Notes: generated by a model not told the origin, from the letters alone. Counted from the stretch's first letter, positions 8,295 to 18,078 are shown. The stretch: 64,000 nt of DNA from Vibrio sp. SCSIO 43135 (GCF_023716665.1 NZ_CP071859.1:2790001-2854000), one strand, 5' to 3'. Numbers and translations are program-made.

Positions 8295-10874
8295 ATGACG
8301 CAGACAAATACACCGTCTCAAGATGTGCAAGAAATGGTGGCACAAGCCGACACTGGAGCCCGAAACCCTAGAGGTATTCCTGGGCGTATACTTTGGTTGG
8401 TACCGCTATGTTGGTCGTTATTCCAACTTTGGTACGCATCACCACTGCCGTTCATTTTCGATTTTGCAGTACTGAATGACACGCAAGCGCGCTCCATTCA
8501 CCTAACGTTTGCAATTTTCCTCGCGTTTACCGCCTACCCGGCGCTGAAAAACTCACCGCGTGACAGAATTCCTGTCATCGACTGGGTACTGGCTTTAGCC
8601 GGTAGTTTCTCAGCAGCGTACATCTATATCTTCTACACCGAGCTCGCTGGGCGTTCTGGTGCACCAACCACTTTTGATATCGTTGCTGCCGTCACTGGTA
8701 TGGTGTTGCTACTGGAAGCCACTCGCCGAGCATTAGGTCCACCGTTAATGGTCGTTGCTGCAGTCTTCTTACTGTATACGTTTGGTGGCCCTTACATGCC
8801 AGATGTGATTGCTCATAAAGGTGCAAGCCTCAATAAAGCAATGTCCCACCTATGGTTAACTACCGAAGGGGTATTCGGTGTTGCACTAGGTGTATCGACG
8901 TCTTTTGTTTTCTTGTTTGTACTATTCGGCGCAATGCTAGAACGAGCTGGTGCGGGTGCTTACTTTATTAAAGTGGCTTTCTCTTTGCTTGGTCACATGC
9001 GTGGTGGCCCAGCAAAAGCTGCTGTTGTAGCATCCGGTCTATCGGGCTTGGTTTCAGGGTCATCGATTGCAAACGTAGTAACTACGGGTACTTTCACGAT
9101 TCCTCTTATGAAACGTGTTGGCTTCCCTGGTACCAAAGCTGGTGCGGTAGAAGTTGCGGCTTCGACTAATGGCCAGCTAACACCACCTATCATGGGTGCT
9201 GCTGCTTTCCTTATGGTGGAGTACGTAGGGATCTCTTACGTTGAAGTTATTAAAGCTGCGTTACTTCCTGCCCTTATTTCTTACATTGCTCTCATTTACA
9301 TTGTTCACTTAGAAGCATGTAAAGCAGGCATGACTGGTCTACCACGCCGTCATAATCCGACTCTACTGGCTAGCCTGCTGTCTTTCACTGGCACCATTCT
9401 CGGTTTGTGTGTCATCAGTGCGGCTGTTTACTACGGTGTGGGCTGGACCAAAGATGTCTTTGGCGATGCAGCAACACCTATTGTTACCGTTGCTCTGCTG
9501 ATTGCCTACGTGGCGCTGGTTCGCGTATCAGCTAAGTACGCGAATGAAGGCAATATGGAAATTGATGCCGAGATCACCGAAGTACCAGATCCAGGTCCAA
9601 CCATCAAATCAGGCCTACACTTCCTACTTCCAATTGTTGTATTGGTTTGGTGTTTAACTGTAGAACGCTTCTCTCCTGGCCTATCAGCATTCTGGGCAAC
9701 TGTGTTTATGATCTTCATCTTGATCACGCAACGTCCGCTAATGGCGTTAATGGCGAAAACGGATGATGTCGCGGAGCAAACTAAAGCAGGCTTTATTGAT
9801 CTTGCAGAAAGTTTAGTTTCTGGTGCACGCAATATGATCGGTATCGGTGTCGCGACAGCGGCTGCAGGTACAGTCGTTGGTGTGGTAACACTAACGGGCA
9901 TCGGCCTAGTTATGACAGACTTTGTTGAGTTTATTTCTGGCGGTAACATCATTCTGATGCTGTTATTTACCGCAGTAATCAGCTTGATCTTGGGTATGGG
10001 CCTTCCAACCACTGCCAACTACATCGTTGTTTCAACACTAATGGCACCAGTTATCGTGACTCTAGGTGCTCAACACGGTTTGATCATTCCACTGATCGCC
10101 GTTCACTTATTCGTGTTCTACTTTGGTATTTTGGCAGATGATACCCCTCCAGTAGGTCTCGCCGCCTTTGCTGCCGCAGCAATTGCGAAATCAGACCCTA
10201 TACGGACTGGTATCCAAGGTTTCACCTACGATATACGGACGGCAATTTTGCCATTTATGTTCGTGTTCAATACCCAATTGTTACTTATGGGGATCGATAG
10301 TTGGTGGCACTTAATGCTGACCATTATCTCTTCGGTGATAGCCATGCTGGTCTTCTCCTCGGCAACTCAAGGATGGTGGTTTACGCGTAACAAGTGGTGG
10401 GAAACAGTCCTATTACTGGTGTTGACGTTCTCTTTCTTCCGTCCTGGGTTCTGGTGGGACATGATCTATCCAGCTAAGGTTCTCTCACCTGGAGTTGAGA
10501 TAGCTCAAATCACAGAGCAAATGAATGTAGGACAATCCTTAGAGCTAAGAGTCGGTGGTGAGAACCTTGAAGGTGATTACACTGAGAAAACCGTTCGTCT
10601 TCCATTCGATGATCAAGCGAAAACGGCTGAAGAACGAATCAGCTCAATGGGTCTGATGCTAACCGAAGCCGATAACAAAATGATTGTTGATATGGTCGAG
10701 TTTGGCAGCCCAGCTGAGTCTGCTGGTATCGACTTCGATTGGGAAATCAAATGGGTAGTACAAGATGCAGACCGACCTATGAAGGAATGGGTCTTCATCC
10801 CTGCTCTATTAATCCTAATTGGGCTAGGCTTAAATCAAAGAAAACGCGCTCGTAAGGAACAGCTAAGCGCGTAA
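8295..10874 (+). CDS. TRAP transporter fused permease (DctQ-DctM type, TAXI-associated)
   Basis: This 859-residue inner-membrane protein combines the small (4TM) and large (12TM) TRAP permease subunits. Hydrophobic segments begin near residue 30 and the DctM-like signature GMGLPTTANYIV lies near 570. GLVSGSSIANVVTTGTFTIP near 250 is the conserved transport-domain loop. After the last core segments there is a soluble C-terminal extension (about residues 740-835, DUF3394-like) with a PDZ-like stretch (FGSPAESAGIDFDWEIKWV), then a final membrane helix and a basic tail. It forms an operon with the TAXI protein upstream (209 bp, hairpin between). The substrate is unknown. Confidence 0.92.
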   Translation: MTQTNTPSQDVQEMVAQADTGARNPRGIPGRILWLVPLCWSLFQLWYASPLPFIFDFAVLNDTQARSIHLTFAIFLAFTAYPALKNSPRDRIPVIDWVLALAGSFSAAYIYIFYTELAGRSGAPTTFDIVAAVTGMVLLLEATRRALGPPLMVVAAVFLLYTFGGPYMPDVIAHKGASLNKAMSHLWLTTEGVFGVALGVSTSFVFLFVLFGAMLERAGAGAYFIKVAFSLLGHMRGGPAKAAVVASGLSGLVSGSSIANVVTTGTFTIPLMKRVGFPGTKAGAVEVAASTNGQLTPPIMGAAAFLMVEYVGISYVEVIKAALLPALISYIALIYIVHLEACKAGMTGLPRRHNPTLLASLLSFTGTILGLCVISAAVYYGVGWTKDVFGDAATPIVTVALLIAYVALVRVSAKYANEGNMEIDAEITEVPDPGPTIKSGLHFLLPIVVLVWCLTVERFSPGLSAFWATVFMIFILITQRPLMALMAKTDDVAEQTKAGFIDLAESLVSGARNMIGIGVATAAAGTVVGVVTLTGIGLVMTDFVEFISGGNIILMLLFTAVISLILGMGLPTTANYIVVSTLMAPVIVTLGAQHGLIIPLIAVHLFVFYFGILADDTPPVGLAAFAAAAIAKSDPIRTGIQGFTYDIRTAILPFMFVFNTQLLLMGIDSWWHLMLTIISSVIAMLVFSSATQGWWFTRNKWWETVLLLVLTFSFFRPGFWWDMIYPAKVLSPGVEIAQITEQMNVGQSLELRVGGENLEGDYTEKTVRLPFDDQAKTAEERISSMGLMLTEADNKMIVDMVEFGSPAESAGIDFDWEIKWVVQDADRPMKEWVFIPALLILIGLGLNQRKRARKEQLSA

Positions 10875-10880
10875 TTCGCT

Positions 10881-10912
10881 CGGCCTTACTTATCTACTAA
10901 TGAGTAAGGCCG
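10881..10912 (+). repeat. Hairpin between permease and universal stress gene
   Basis: Perfect 10-bp stem CGGCCTTACT/AGTAAGGCCG with a 12-nt loop, followed by only three T. It may be a weak terminator or a processing hairpin within the TRAP operon. Confidence 0.6.
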
Positions 10913-10963
10913 TTTAAACAAGGGATTAATTGGCTTCGCCAAATTAAAAAAGAGACAATACAA

Positions 10964-11401
10964 ATGTATAAACAAATCCTTGTTCCAGTCGACTTAAATG
11001 ACCAAGGCTTTTCTGATAAAGCGGTTGAACTTGCTGTTTGGCATGCAAAACACTCAAATGCCGAAATCCACCTACTCAATGTGTTGCCTGGCATCCACAT
11101 GTCAATGGTCGCGACCTACTTTCCGAAAGATGCAGCCAACCAGATGAAAGTGGACGTAAAAGCGCAACTCAAAAAATTCGCAGACCAATACATCGACGAT
11201 TCCATCGTCTATAAAGTGCACGTTGCTGAAGGTAAACCCTATGCGACTATCTTGGATTACGCAGAAAAACTAGGCGCGGACTTAATTGTGATGCCAAGCC
11301 ACAAGCGCTCTAAGATAGACAAAGTGGTATTAGGCTCTGTTGCTAGTAAAGTGGTACAGAACTCGCCGATTAATGTACTGGTGGTAAAACCACAGGGCTA
11401 A
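10964..11401 (+). CDS. Universal stress protein (UspA family) of the TRAP locus
   Basis: This 145-residue UspA-fold protein begins MYKQILVPVDLNDQGFSDKA and ends LGSVASKVVQNSPINVLVV, the family C-terminal strand. ATP-binding members carry G-x2-G-x9-G(S/T). Here the first two glycines are replaced (PSHKRSK) while the final GS is kept, so nucleotide binding is uncertain. It follows the fused permease by 89 bp. UspA proteins often accompany TRAP systems; TeaD of Halomonas regulates the TeaABC ectoine transporter. A regulatory role in transport is therefore inferred from context. Confidence 0.9.
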   Translation: MYKQILVPVDLNDQGFSDKAVELAVWHAKHSNAEIHLLNVLPGIHMSMVATYFPKDAANQMKVDVKAQLKKFADQYIDDSIVYKVHVAEGKPYATILDYAEKLGADLIVMPSHKRSKIDKVVLGSVASKVVQNSPINVLVVKPQG

Positions 11402-11403
11402 AG

Positions 11404-11430
11404 AAAGGACGCATCATGCGTCCTTTTTTC
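11404..11430 (+). terminator. Terminator of the TRAP/usp operon
   Basis: Ten-bp perfect stem AAAGGACGCA/TGCGTCCTTT with a TCA loop, followed by further T residues. It begins 3 bp after the usp stop. Confidence 0.92.
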
Positions 11431-11562
11431 TTCCACTCGCGATAACCCTATCTTGTTTATTGCCCTTTACCTATTGAATCAATAGGTACAAGCCACTTTT
11501 ACAAATGAGAACAATTCTTAATAATAACCTTAGTTCCACAGATTATGACTAAGGCTACTATT

Positions 11563-11946
11563 ATGAAAAAGACACTTAACTTTGCAGCTCTCCACTTCAC
11601 TATTGCGTTCAGTGTCGCATACATTCTAACGGGCGACGTCTTAATCGGTAGTTTGATTGCGATGATAGAGCCTATGGTCAATACCGTCGCTTTCTACTTC
11701 CATGAGCGTGCGTGGAATACATCTGCAACACTCAAGAGATTTGCTCACTCCGCTAAAGTAAAAACGATCAGCTTTGCTAGCGTACATTTCAGTGTCGCAT
11801 TTGGCGTGGTCTATTTACTCACAGGAGATTTGTTTGTTGGTGGTGTGATGGCGGCTATCGAACCTACCATCAATACGTGCGCTTACTACTTCCATGAGAA
11901 AGTGTGGCAACGAAAACATCCTCAACAATGGGTGTGCGCACACTAA
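11563..11946 (+). CDS. Duplicated DUF2061 membrane protein
   Basis: A 127-residue protein made of two tandem copies of the DUF2061 unit. Copy 1 (about residues 1-50) reads LHFTIAFSVAYILTGD and EPMVNTVAFYFHERAW. Copy 2 (about 65-120) reads VHFSVAFGVVYLLTGD and EPTINTCAYYFHEKVW. Each copy has two hydrophobic segments, so four membrane helices are expected. An ATG at 11545 is possible, but 11563 has AAGG about 8 bp upstream. The function of the family is not known. It converges on the GH2-like gene with only 9 bp between stops and no terminator hairpin there. Confidence 0.85.
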   Translation: MKKTLNFAALHFTIAFSVAYILTGDVLIGSLIAMIEPMVNTVAFYFHERAWNTSATLKRFAHSAKVKTISFASVHFSVAFGVVYLLTGDLFVGGVMAAIEPTINTCAYYFHEKVWQRKHPQQWVCAH

Positions 11947-11955
11947 CTCACTCGA

Positions 11956-12756
11956 CTATATCGGATAGTGGGACACGCATAAGTCGCGACTTAACCCGAC
12001 TTTAAAATGCTGCTGTTGGCCGTCCAAGTTGACTTCTAAACTATACAAATCTTGCTCTTTAGGCTGATCAGGCTCTGAATAGATCGGAGCCTCAATCTGA
12101 AAAAGTGCACTCGCATGGTTACTTCTCACATCAATAGGCAAGTGATAAGTCATGCCGTTAAATTTCACCATCGCAGATACAAGACCTGAAGCATACGTAG
12201 TGTAATGGAGGTCAACCATAAACTCACACCCTCCACCGTGGTGCCAAATTTGCTCCGTAGCCACATGCTCTAAACGAACATGGCGAATAAATTGAAGGTA
12301 AGGCTCTTGCCAAATTCCCATTCGCTCATCAATCTTTGAAGGTGCGTCGCCTAATTCGCACAATTCAGTGGCTGAATCATCATCCAGCAACCAATCTTCT
12401 TCTTGCTCAAGGAATAGCACCTCAAATCGGTTTCTCCCTAACTGCAAATAAGGGCGAATATCTTTCTTGTATAACGATTGAGTACCATCACAGTCGAACA
12501 CAGCGACACCATTAATACGCACTTCTGCATGGTAATCGACACCTGCTATGACTAAATCCACTGCAGGAAAAGCTAACATGGCTTCATCTACCTCAATATC
12601 ATGCATGAGGTGCCACTCTTGCTGAGCAATATCTTGTTCCGTCAGGGTCTTGGGTAAGATGCTGCTTAAAGGTGCTGGAAAAGTAATGTCATCTTGAGGA
12701 ATAGACAAATCAGTTAAAGGTGACAATTGCCAAAGGCCTGCGAGAGATAGCTTCAT
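11956..12756 (-). CDS. Orphan GH2-type sugar-binding (jelly-roll) domain protein
   Basis: The 266-residue protein resembles the N-terminal galactose-binding-like domain of family 2 glycoside hydrolases such as beta-mannosidase. The opening MKLSLAGLWQLSPL, the central VDYHAEVRINGVAVFDCDG, and LGRNRFEVLF with GIWQEPYLQFIRHV match the order of motifs seen in those domains. There is no signal peptide and no (beta/alpha)8 catalytic domain, so it should bind carbohydrate or protein without hydrolysis. It lies downstream of tkt behind a terminator and converges with the DUF2061 gene. The role is unknown; the domain assignment is by motif pattern only. Confidence 0.7.
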   Translation of the reverse strand: MKLSLAGLWQLSPLTDLSIPQDDITFPAPLSSILPKTLTEQDIAQQEWHLMHDIEVDEAMLAFPAVDLVIAGVDYHAEVRINGVAVFDCDGTQSLYKKDIRPYLQLGRNRFEVLFLEQEEDWLLDDDSATELCELGDAPSKIDERMGIWQEPYLQFIRHVRLEHVATEQIWHHGGGCEFMVDLHYTTYASGLVSAMVKFNGMTYHLPIDVRSNHASALFQIEAPIYSEPDQPKEQDLYSLEVNLDGQQQHFKVGLSRDLCVSHYPI

Positions 12757-12844
12757 TGAGGATAAACTTGAGCGAGATCAATTTTGAAAATTATAATCAA
12801 TCTCAATGGATAAAGATATCTATTTACTTGTTAGACAAATACGA

Positions 12845-12878
12845 AAAAGCCCAGAGACGGTATGCGTCGCTGGGCTTT
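12845..12878 (-). terminator. Terminator after tkt
   Basis: Nine-bp outer stem AAAGCCCAG/CTGGGCTTT plus an inner GACG/CGTC pair, with T residues following on the minus strand. It lies about 30 bp past the tkt stop and is roughly symmetrical. Confidence 0.88.
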
Positions 12879-12909
12879 AATTTTACTACGAGAAGAAGCT
12901 AATAAAGCG

Positions 12910-14904
12910 TTACGCTAGAAGCTCTTTCGCTGTGTTTACTACGTTTTCAGTAGTGAAACCGAACATCTTGAATAGCTCGCCTGCTGGTGCAGATTCGCCG
13001 AATGTTGTCATACCGATGATCTTGCCACCGAAGCCAACGTACTTGTACCAGAAGTCAGCGATGCCAGCTTCTACAGCGATACGAGCTGTTACGTCAGATG
13101 GCAGTACAGATTCACGGTACTCAGCGTCTTGCTTGTCGAATGCGTCAGTTGCAGGCATAGAGACTACACGTACCTTCTTACCTTCAGCAGTTAGTTCAGC
13201 CGCAGCGTTAACCGCTAGCTCAACTTCAGAACCTGTTGCGATAAGGATAAGCTCTGGCTTGCCTTCGCAATCTTTCAGGATGTAACCACCACGTGCGATG
13301 TTAGCGACTTGCTCTTCGTTACGCTCTTGCTGTGCAAGGTTTTGACGAGAGAAGATGAGAGACGTTGGACCGTCTTTACGCTCGATAGCCAGTTTCCAAG
13401 CTACTGCAGACTCAACTTGGTCACATGGACGCCATGTGCTCATGTTTGGAGTCAAACGTAGTGACGCCATTTGCTCAACAGGTTGGTGAGTTGGACCATC
13501 TTCGCCAAGACCGATAGAGTCGTGCGTGTAAACTTGGATGTTCTGAACTTTCATCAGAGCAGCCATACGCATTGCGTTACGAGCGTATTCCATGAACATT
13601 AGGAAAGTAGCACCGTATGGTACGAAACCACCATGCAGAGCGATACCGTTCATGATCGCTGTCATACCGAATTCACGTACACCGTAGTGGATGTAGTTAC
13701 CCGCTGGATCTTCAGCAGAAACAGACTTAGAGCCAGACCACATAGTTAGGTTAGAAGGTGCAAGGTCAGCAGAGCCGCCTAGGAATTCAGGTAGCATAGC
13801 ACCAAATGCTTCTAGTGCGTTTTGAGACGCTTTACGTGATGCGATGTTTGCTGGGTTAGCTTGAAGATCAGCAATGATTTGGTTTGTTTTCTCTTCCCAC
13901 TGTGCAGGTAGTTCACCGTTTAGACGACGTTTAAGCTCAGCAGCTTCTGCCGGGTAAGCCGCAGCGTACGCTTCAAACTTAGCGTTCCAAGCTTCTTCTT
14001 TAGCTGCGCCTGCTTCTTTTGCGTCCCACTCAGCATAGATGTCCGCTGGAATTTCAAATGGACCGTGTTCCCAACCAAGTTCTTTGCGAGTTGCTGCGAT
14101 TTCTTCAGCGCCTAGCGGAGCACCGTGACAATCGTGTGAACCAGACTTGTTTGGCGAACCAAAACCGATGATCGTCTTAGTACAGATTAGTGTAGGACGT
14201 GGATCGGCTTTAGCTGCTTCAATAGCAGCGTTGATTGCAGCTGAATCGTGACCGTCTACTGCTGGGATGACGTGCCAGCCGTAAGCTTCAAAACGCTTAG
14301 GCGTGTCGTCAGAGAACCAACCTTCAACTTCACCGTCGATAGAAATACCGTTGTCATCCCAGAAAGCAATAAGTTTACGAAGGCCTAGCGTACCCGCTAG
14401 AGAACATGCTTCGTGAGAAATACCTTCCATCAGACAGCCATCACCCATAAATGCATAAGTGAAGTGGTCAACGATGTCGTGGCCTTCTTTGTTGAATTGT
14501 GCTGCTAGAGTTTTCTCAGCCAGCGCCATACCAACAGCGTTAGTGATACCTTGGCCTAGTGGACCTGTTGTTGTTTCAACACCCGGCGCGTAACCGTACT
14601 CTGGATGGCCTGGAGTCTTAGAGTGCAATTGACGGAAGTTTTTCAGATCATCGATTGATAGCTCGTAACCTGATAGGTGCAGCAAAGAATAGATCAGCAT
14701 TGAACCGTGGCCGTTTGACAATACAAAACGGTCGCGGTCGGCCCACTCAGGGTTTGCTGGGTTGTGGTTTAGGTGAGAACGCCAAAGAACTTCGGCGATA
14801 TCTGCCATACCCATAGGTGCGCCTGGGTGGCCAGAGTTGGCTTGTTGTACGCCATCCATGCTAAGTGCGCGGATTGCATTTGCTAGATCTTTACGAGAAG
14901 ACAT
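12910..14904 (-). CDS. tkt: Transketolase
   Basis: This thiamine-diphosphate enzyme transfers two-carbon units between sugar phosphates in the non-oxidative pentose phosphate pathway. The 664-residue protein begins [20 protein letters not shown]. It shows the substrate and cofactor segments [17 protein letters not shown], the ThDP motif [18 protein letters not shown], and [19 protein letters not shown]. The frame is open upstream to 15000, but 14904 was chosen because it has AGGAG upstream and the length fits E. coli TktA (663). It is divergent from metK. Confidence 0.97.
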   Translation of the reverse strand: MSSRKDLANAIRALSMDGVQQANSGHPGAPMGMADIAEVLWRSHLNHNPANPEWADRDRFVLSNGHGSMLIYSLLHLSGYELSIDDLKNFRQLHSKTPGHPEYGYAPGVETTTGPLGQGITNAVGMALAEKTLAAQFNKEGHDIVDHFTYAFMGDGCLMEGISHEACSLAGTLGLRKLIAFWDDNGISIDGEVEGWFSDDTPKRFEAYGWHVIPAVDGHDSAAINAAIEAAKADPRPTLICTKTIIGFGSPNKSGSHDCHGAPLGAEEIAATRKELGWEHGPFEIPADIYAEWDAKEAGAAKEEAWNAKFEAYAAAYPAEAAELKRRLNGELPAQWEEKTNQIIADLQANPANIASRKASQNALEAFGAMLPEFLGGSADLAPSNLTMWSGSKSVSAEDPAGNYIHYGVREFGMTAIMNGIALHGGFVPYGATFLMFMEYARNAMRMAALMKVQNIQVYTHDSIGLGEDGPTHQPVEQMASLRLTPNMSTWRPCDQVESAVAWKLAIERKDGPTSLIFSRQNLAQQERNEEQVANIARGGYILKDCEGKPELILIATGSEVELAVNAAAELTAEGKKVRVVSMPATDAFDKQDAEYRESVLPSDVTARIAVEAGIADFWYKYVGFGGKIIGMTTFGESAPAGELFKMFGFTTENVVNTAKELLA

Positions 14905-15242
14905 GACTGCTCCTGAGTGCATTAAGCGAATTCGAAATGTGTGGTTAGAGGCTGAAAAATCAGCGCGCGATATTGTCTCAAAGGGATTTTGTCTCTGCAA
15001 ACGTTTTACTGGCAGAATTCTAACAATTCAGCGTAATTTTTAGCATTTTGATTCAAAGTAACTAAATTTAAGCTTTGCCGAAGCAAACGTTTGGTTATCT
15101 TCGATAAGAAAAAAGAGCTTGTAATTCGAGCGTTCAAAACTAGAATAGACGTCTAGATGTAGAAACACCTACAAAATTTACTGTATTTCATTACGGTTGG
15201 TTAACAACACCAGCCGTTATAACTAATTTAAGTGGAGCTCTC
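14905..15242. promoter_or_regulatory. tkt-metK divergent intergenic region
   Basis: This 338-bp non-coding region carries the divergent promoters for tkt and metK. The only strong site I recognise is the MetJ operator at 15147-15162. The open frame toward 15000 on the minus strand is an extension of tkt and not a separate gene. Confidence 0.6.
15147..15162 (+). promoter_or_regulatory. MetJ operator (two tandem met boxes) upstream of metK
   Basis: AGACGTCT, a perfect met box, is followed directly by AGATGTAG (5 of 8 matches). The site is 81 bp upstream of metK. MetJ with S-adenosylmethionine represses methionine genes through such tandem 8-mers, so metK is expected to be repressed by its own product. 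Confidence 0.85.
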
Positions 15243-16397
15243 ATGGCTAAGCACCTGTTCACTTCTGAGTCTGTTTCAGAAGGCCATCCAGATAAAATCG
15301 CAGACCAAATTTCTGATGCTGTTCTTGATGCCATCTTAGAACAAGATAAGAAAGCTCGCGTTGCGTGTGAAACGTACGTGAAAACAGGCATGGTAATGGT
15401 TGGTGGTGAAATCACGACTTCTGCATGGGTTGATATCGAAGAAATCACTCGTGAAACTGTACGTGAAATTGGCTACGTTCATTCAGACATGGGCTTTGAT
15501 GCTGACTCTTGTGCTGTTCTAAACACAATTGGTAAGCAATCTCCAGACATCAACCAAGGTGTTGATAAAGCAGATCCTAAAGAGCAAGGCGCGGGCGACC
15601 AAGGCATCATGTTCGGTTACGCAACGAACGAAACTGACATTCTAATGCCAGCTCCGATCACTTACTCTCACCGCCTTGTTGAAAAACAAGCTGAAGTACG
15701 TAAAAGCGGTAAGCTAGATTTCTTACGCCCAGATGCAAAATCTCAGGTAACGTTCCAATACGACCAAGGTAAGATCGTTGGTATTGATGCTGTTGTACTT
15801 TCTACTCAGCACTGTGATTCAGTAACGACTCCAGACCTACGTGAAGCGGTAATGGAAGAGATAATCAAGCCTGTACTGCCTTCTGAGTGGATCACTAAAG
15901 ATACTAACTTCTTCATCAACCCAACAGGCCGTTTCGTAATCGGTGGTCCAATGGGTGACTGTGGTCTAACTGGCCGTAAAATCATCGTAGATACATACGG
16001 CGGTGCGGCTCGTCATGGTGGTGGTGCATTCTCTGGTAAAGATCCATCAAAAGTAGACCGCAGCGCAGCTTACGCAGCTCGTTACGTTGCTAAAAACATC
16101 GTTGCCGCTGGCATGGCGGACCGCTGTGAAATCCAACTTTCTTACGCTATCGGTGTTGCAGATCCAACTTCTATCATGGTTGAAACATTCGGCACTGAGA
16201 AAGTATCTCACGACATCATTATCGAAGCTGTTCGTCAAAACTTCGACCTGCGTCCATACGGCCTGCAAGAAATGCTGAACCTTCTTCAACCAATCTACAA
16301 GAAGACTGCAGCCTACGGCCACTTCGGTCGTGAAGAGTTCCCTTGGGAAGCAACAGATAAAGCGGCATTACTACGCGAGTTCGCTGGCATCAAGTAA
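15243..16397 (+). CDS. metK: S-adenosylmethionine synthetase
   Basis: MetK makes S-adenosylmethionine from methionine and ATP. The 384-residue length is that of E. coli MetK. The protein begins [20 protein letters not shown], with the ATP-binding histidine and aspartate. It also carries the hexapeptide-type motif [12 protein letters not shown] near 118-129 and the P-loop-like [19 protein letters not shown] near 257-275. The start has GGAG upstream (GTGGAGCTCTC). It is divergent from tkt, carries a MetJ operator upstream, and ends at a strong terminator. Confidence 0.98.
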   Translation: MAKHLFTSESVSEGHPDKIADQISDAVLDAILEQDKKARVACETYVKTGMVMVGGEITTSAWVDIEEITRETVREIGYVHSDMGFDADSCAVLNTIGKQSPDINQGVDKADPKEQGAGDQGIMFGYATNETDILMPAPITYSHRLVEKQAEVRKSGKLDFLRPDAKSQVTFQYDQGKIVGIDAVVLSTQHCDSVTTPDLREAVMEEIIKPVLPSEWITKDTNFFINPTGRFVIGGPMGDCGLTGRKIIVDTYGGAARHGGGAFSGKDPSKVDRSAAYAARYVAKNIVAAGMADRCEIQLSYAIGVADPTSIMVETFGTEKVSHDIIIEAVRQNFDLRPYGLQEMLNLLQPIYKKTAAYGHFGREEFPWEATDKAALLREFAGIK

Positions 16398-16412
16398 TCA
16401 CTAGCTAGATTT

Positions 16413-16446
16413 AAAAAGCCCTTACTAATAAGTAAGGGCTTTTTTT
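16413..16446 (+). terminator. Terminator after metK
   Basis: Perfect 10-bp stem AGCCCTTACT/AGTAAGGGCT with an AATA loop and a T-run of seven; A-runs on the left make it nearly symmetrical. Confidence 0.95.
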
Positions 16447-16699
16447 ATGTCTGTTATTTGTAATTTTCGTCATTCACGCCAATAGTTAATAAGGTGTTAA
16501 TTTTTCTATCTACCCATAGGTTTCGAGACTCAAATAAGTTTCTAAACGCAAGTAGAAAGAAACTTCACTAACAACGTGATGCAGGGCTTTGCTGTGAGTG
16601 CTTTTTAAGTCGAACTGTTTGTATCGCCAAAGCAGGCATCGAATCTACCAATACTTAGCTCAGGCTTGGTATTGAACGTGAATCGATCAAGGAGGATCT
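16447..16699 (+). other. Intergenic region upstream of the DUF2189 gene
   Basis: Together with the metK terminator this is a gap of about 300 bp. I see no ORF or RNA gene. It presumably holds the promoter for the downstream gene, which has a strong AAGGAGG ribosome site at about 16690. Confidence 0.4.
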
Positions 16700-17491
16700 A
16701 TGCCTCGTACGGTTAATCCATCGGACTTTCAAGATAAGCGAAAGGAAGTCCCAGATAACGAATACGCTCGAACCATACCGTGTAATCAGCTTAGTGTGTC
16801 AGCGCCGTTTCACTGGCTATCGCTAGGGTTACACGACTTTATCCGCATGCCTTTCATCAGTGCATTTTACGGTTTCTGCTTTATGTTAGCGGCAGTCGGT
16901 ATTGTGCTGTTAGTACAATGGCAAGGCACCCACTTGGTTGTAATGCCAAGTCTGGTTGTTTATATGCTCATCGGCCCCTTCCTAGCTCTAGGGCTCTACG
17001 ATGCAAGCTGGGAAAGGGAAAAAGGTCACAACGCAAGCTTACTACACTCGATGAAAGCAATTGGCCGCAACTCGACTTCTCAATGGACGTTTGCCGTATT
17101 TCTCGCCATCGCCATGATCTTTTGGATGCGTATCGCAGCATTGCTACATGTGCTCTATCCGTCAGTAGAAGGCGCGCCTCTCACTGAATTTTTACCATTC
17201 TTGATCACTGGCTCTGTTGTCGGGTTTGTTCTTGCGTGCATTGTATTCAGTGTCTCGGCTTTTTCGATTCCATTAATGATGGAGCGTCGAGTCGACATTA
17301 TGACGGCGGTATTCTCTAGCTTTAATGCTGTGAAATCGAATATCCCAGCCATGATCGTTTGGGCAGGGTTAATTTGTGGCGGTATCTTGATTGGTTTTGC
17401 CACGTACGGGATAGGAATGCTGTTTACCATGCCAATCTTAGGCTACGGTACTTGGCATGCTTATCATGCAACGATAAAGAAAAAACATTAG
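16700..17491 (+). CDS. DUF2189 integral membrane protein
   Basis: A 263-residue inner-membrane protein of the DUF2189 family with about six hydrophobic segments from residue 55 onward. The sequence LSLGLHDFIRMPFISAFYGF at the membrane entry and GPFLALGLYDASWEREKG are typical of the family. The first 50 residues are polar and have no signal peptide. The start is fixed by an AAGGAGG site 7 bp upstream. The function is unknown; some relatives sit near cytochrome oxidase genes, which is not the case here. Confidence 0.85.
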   Translation: MPRTVNPSDFQDKRKEVPDNEYARTIPCNQLSVSAPFHWLSLGLHDFIRMPFISAFYGFCFMLAAVGIVLLVQWQGTHLVVMPSLVVYMLIGPFLALGLYDASWEREKGHNASLLHSMKAIGRNSTSQWTFAVFLAIAMIFWMRIAALLHVLYPSVEGAPLTEFLPFLITGSVVGFVLACIVFSVSAFSIPLMMERRVDIMTAVFSSFNAVKSNIPAMIVWAGLICGGILIGFATYGIGMLFTMPILGYGTWHAYHATIKKKH

Positions 17492-17535
17492 GTCTCCAAC
17501 CTTCTATTTTCGTTTGCCAATAATGTTACAATCTT

Positions 17536-17564
17536 GCCCCGGATTTTCTCCGGGGCTTTATTTT
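17536..17564 (+). terminator. Terminator after DUF2189 gene
   Basis: GCCCCGGA/TCCGGGGC stem with a short T-rich loop, followed by TTTATTTT. It sits 14 bp upstream of the sprT start. Confidence 0.9.
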
Positions 17565-17577
17565 ACTGAGGCATAAC

Positions 17578-18078
17578 GTGATAGATTTTGAACTCAACTA
17601 CCGGGCACAAGTGCAACTAAAACAATGCATTGATAAAGCGAGCCAATACTTCCAAACCCATTTGGAAACGCCAACTCTAAGCTATAAACTACGTGGAAAA
17701 ACGGCAGGCAAAGCCTACTTGCAACTGTGGGAAGTTCGCCTTAACCCAGTTTTATTTACAGAAAACCAATCGGCATTTATTGAACAAGTCATTCCCCATG
17801 AAGTGGCTCATCTCATCGTCCACAAAATCTATGGTCGAGTTCGCCCACACGGCAAAGAATGGCAACAAACAATGCGCAGCGTTTTTGGTGTCTCTCCAGA
17901 CACAACACATCAGTTCGATATTGCCTCTGTTCAAGGTAAAACCTTCGCATACAGCTGTGGCTGCTCTGAATACCCACTCTCTATCCGACGTCACAACAAA
18001 GTCATGAGAAGGCAAGCGAGCTATCGTTGCCAACAGTGCAAGCAAACACTAACGTTTACAGGTCAGCAGCTCTCCTAG
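17578..18078 (+). CDS. sprT: SprT family zinc metalloprotease-like protein
   Basis: A 166-residue SprT-domain protein. The zinc-metalloprotease motif HEVAH is at 74-78, with a third candidate ligand in VRPHGKEW near 92. The C-terminal zinc ribbon uses CGC near residue 124 and CQQC near 152. Eukaryotic relatives (Spartan) cleave DNA-protein crosslinks; the bacterial role is less clear. The start is GTG, chosen because GAGG lies at the right distance in the short gap after the preceding terminator and no ATG alternative fits. It lies between metK and endA, a conserved gamma-proteobacterial order. Confidence 0.92.
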   Translation: MIDFELNYRAQVQLKQCIDKASQYFQTHLETPTLSYKLRGKTAGKAYLQLWEVRLNPVLFTENQSAFIEQVIPHEVAHLIVHKIYGRVRPHGKEWQQTMRSVFGVSPDTTHQFDIASVQGKTFAYSCGCSEYPLSIRRHNKVMRRQASYRCQQCKQTLTFTGQQLS

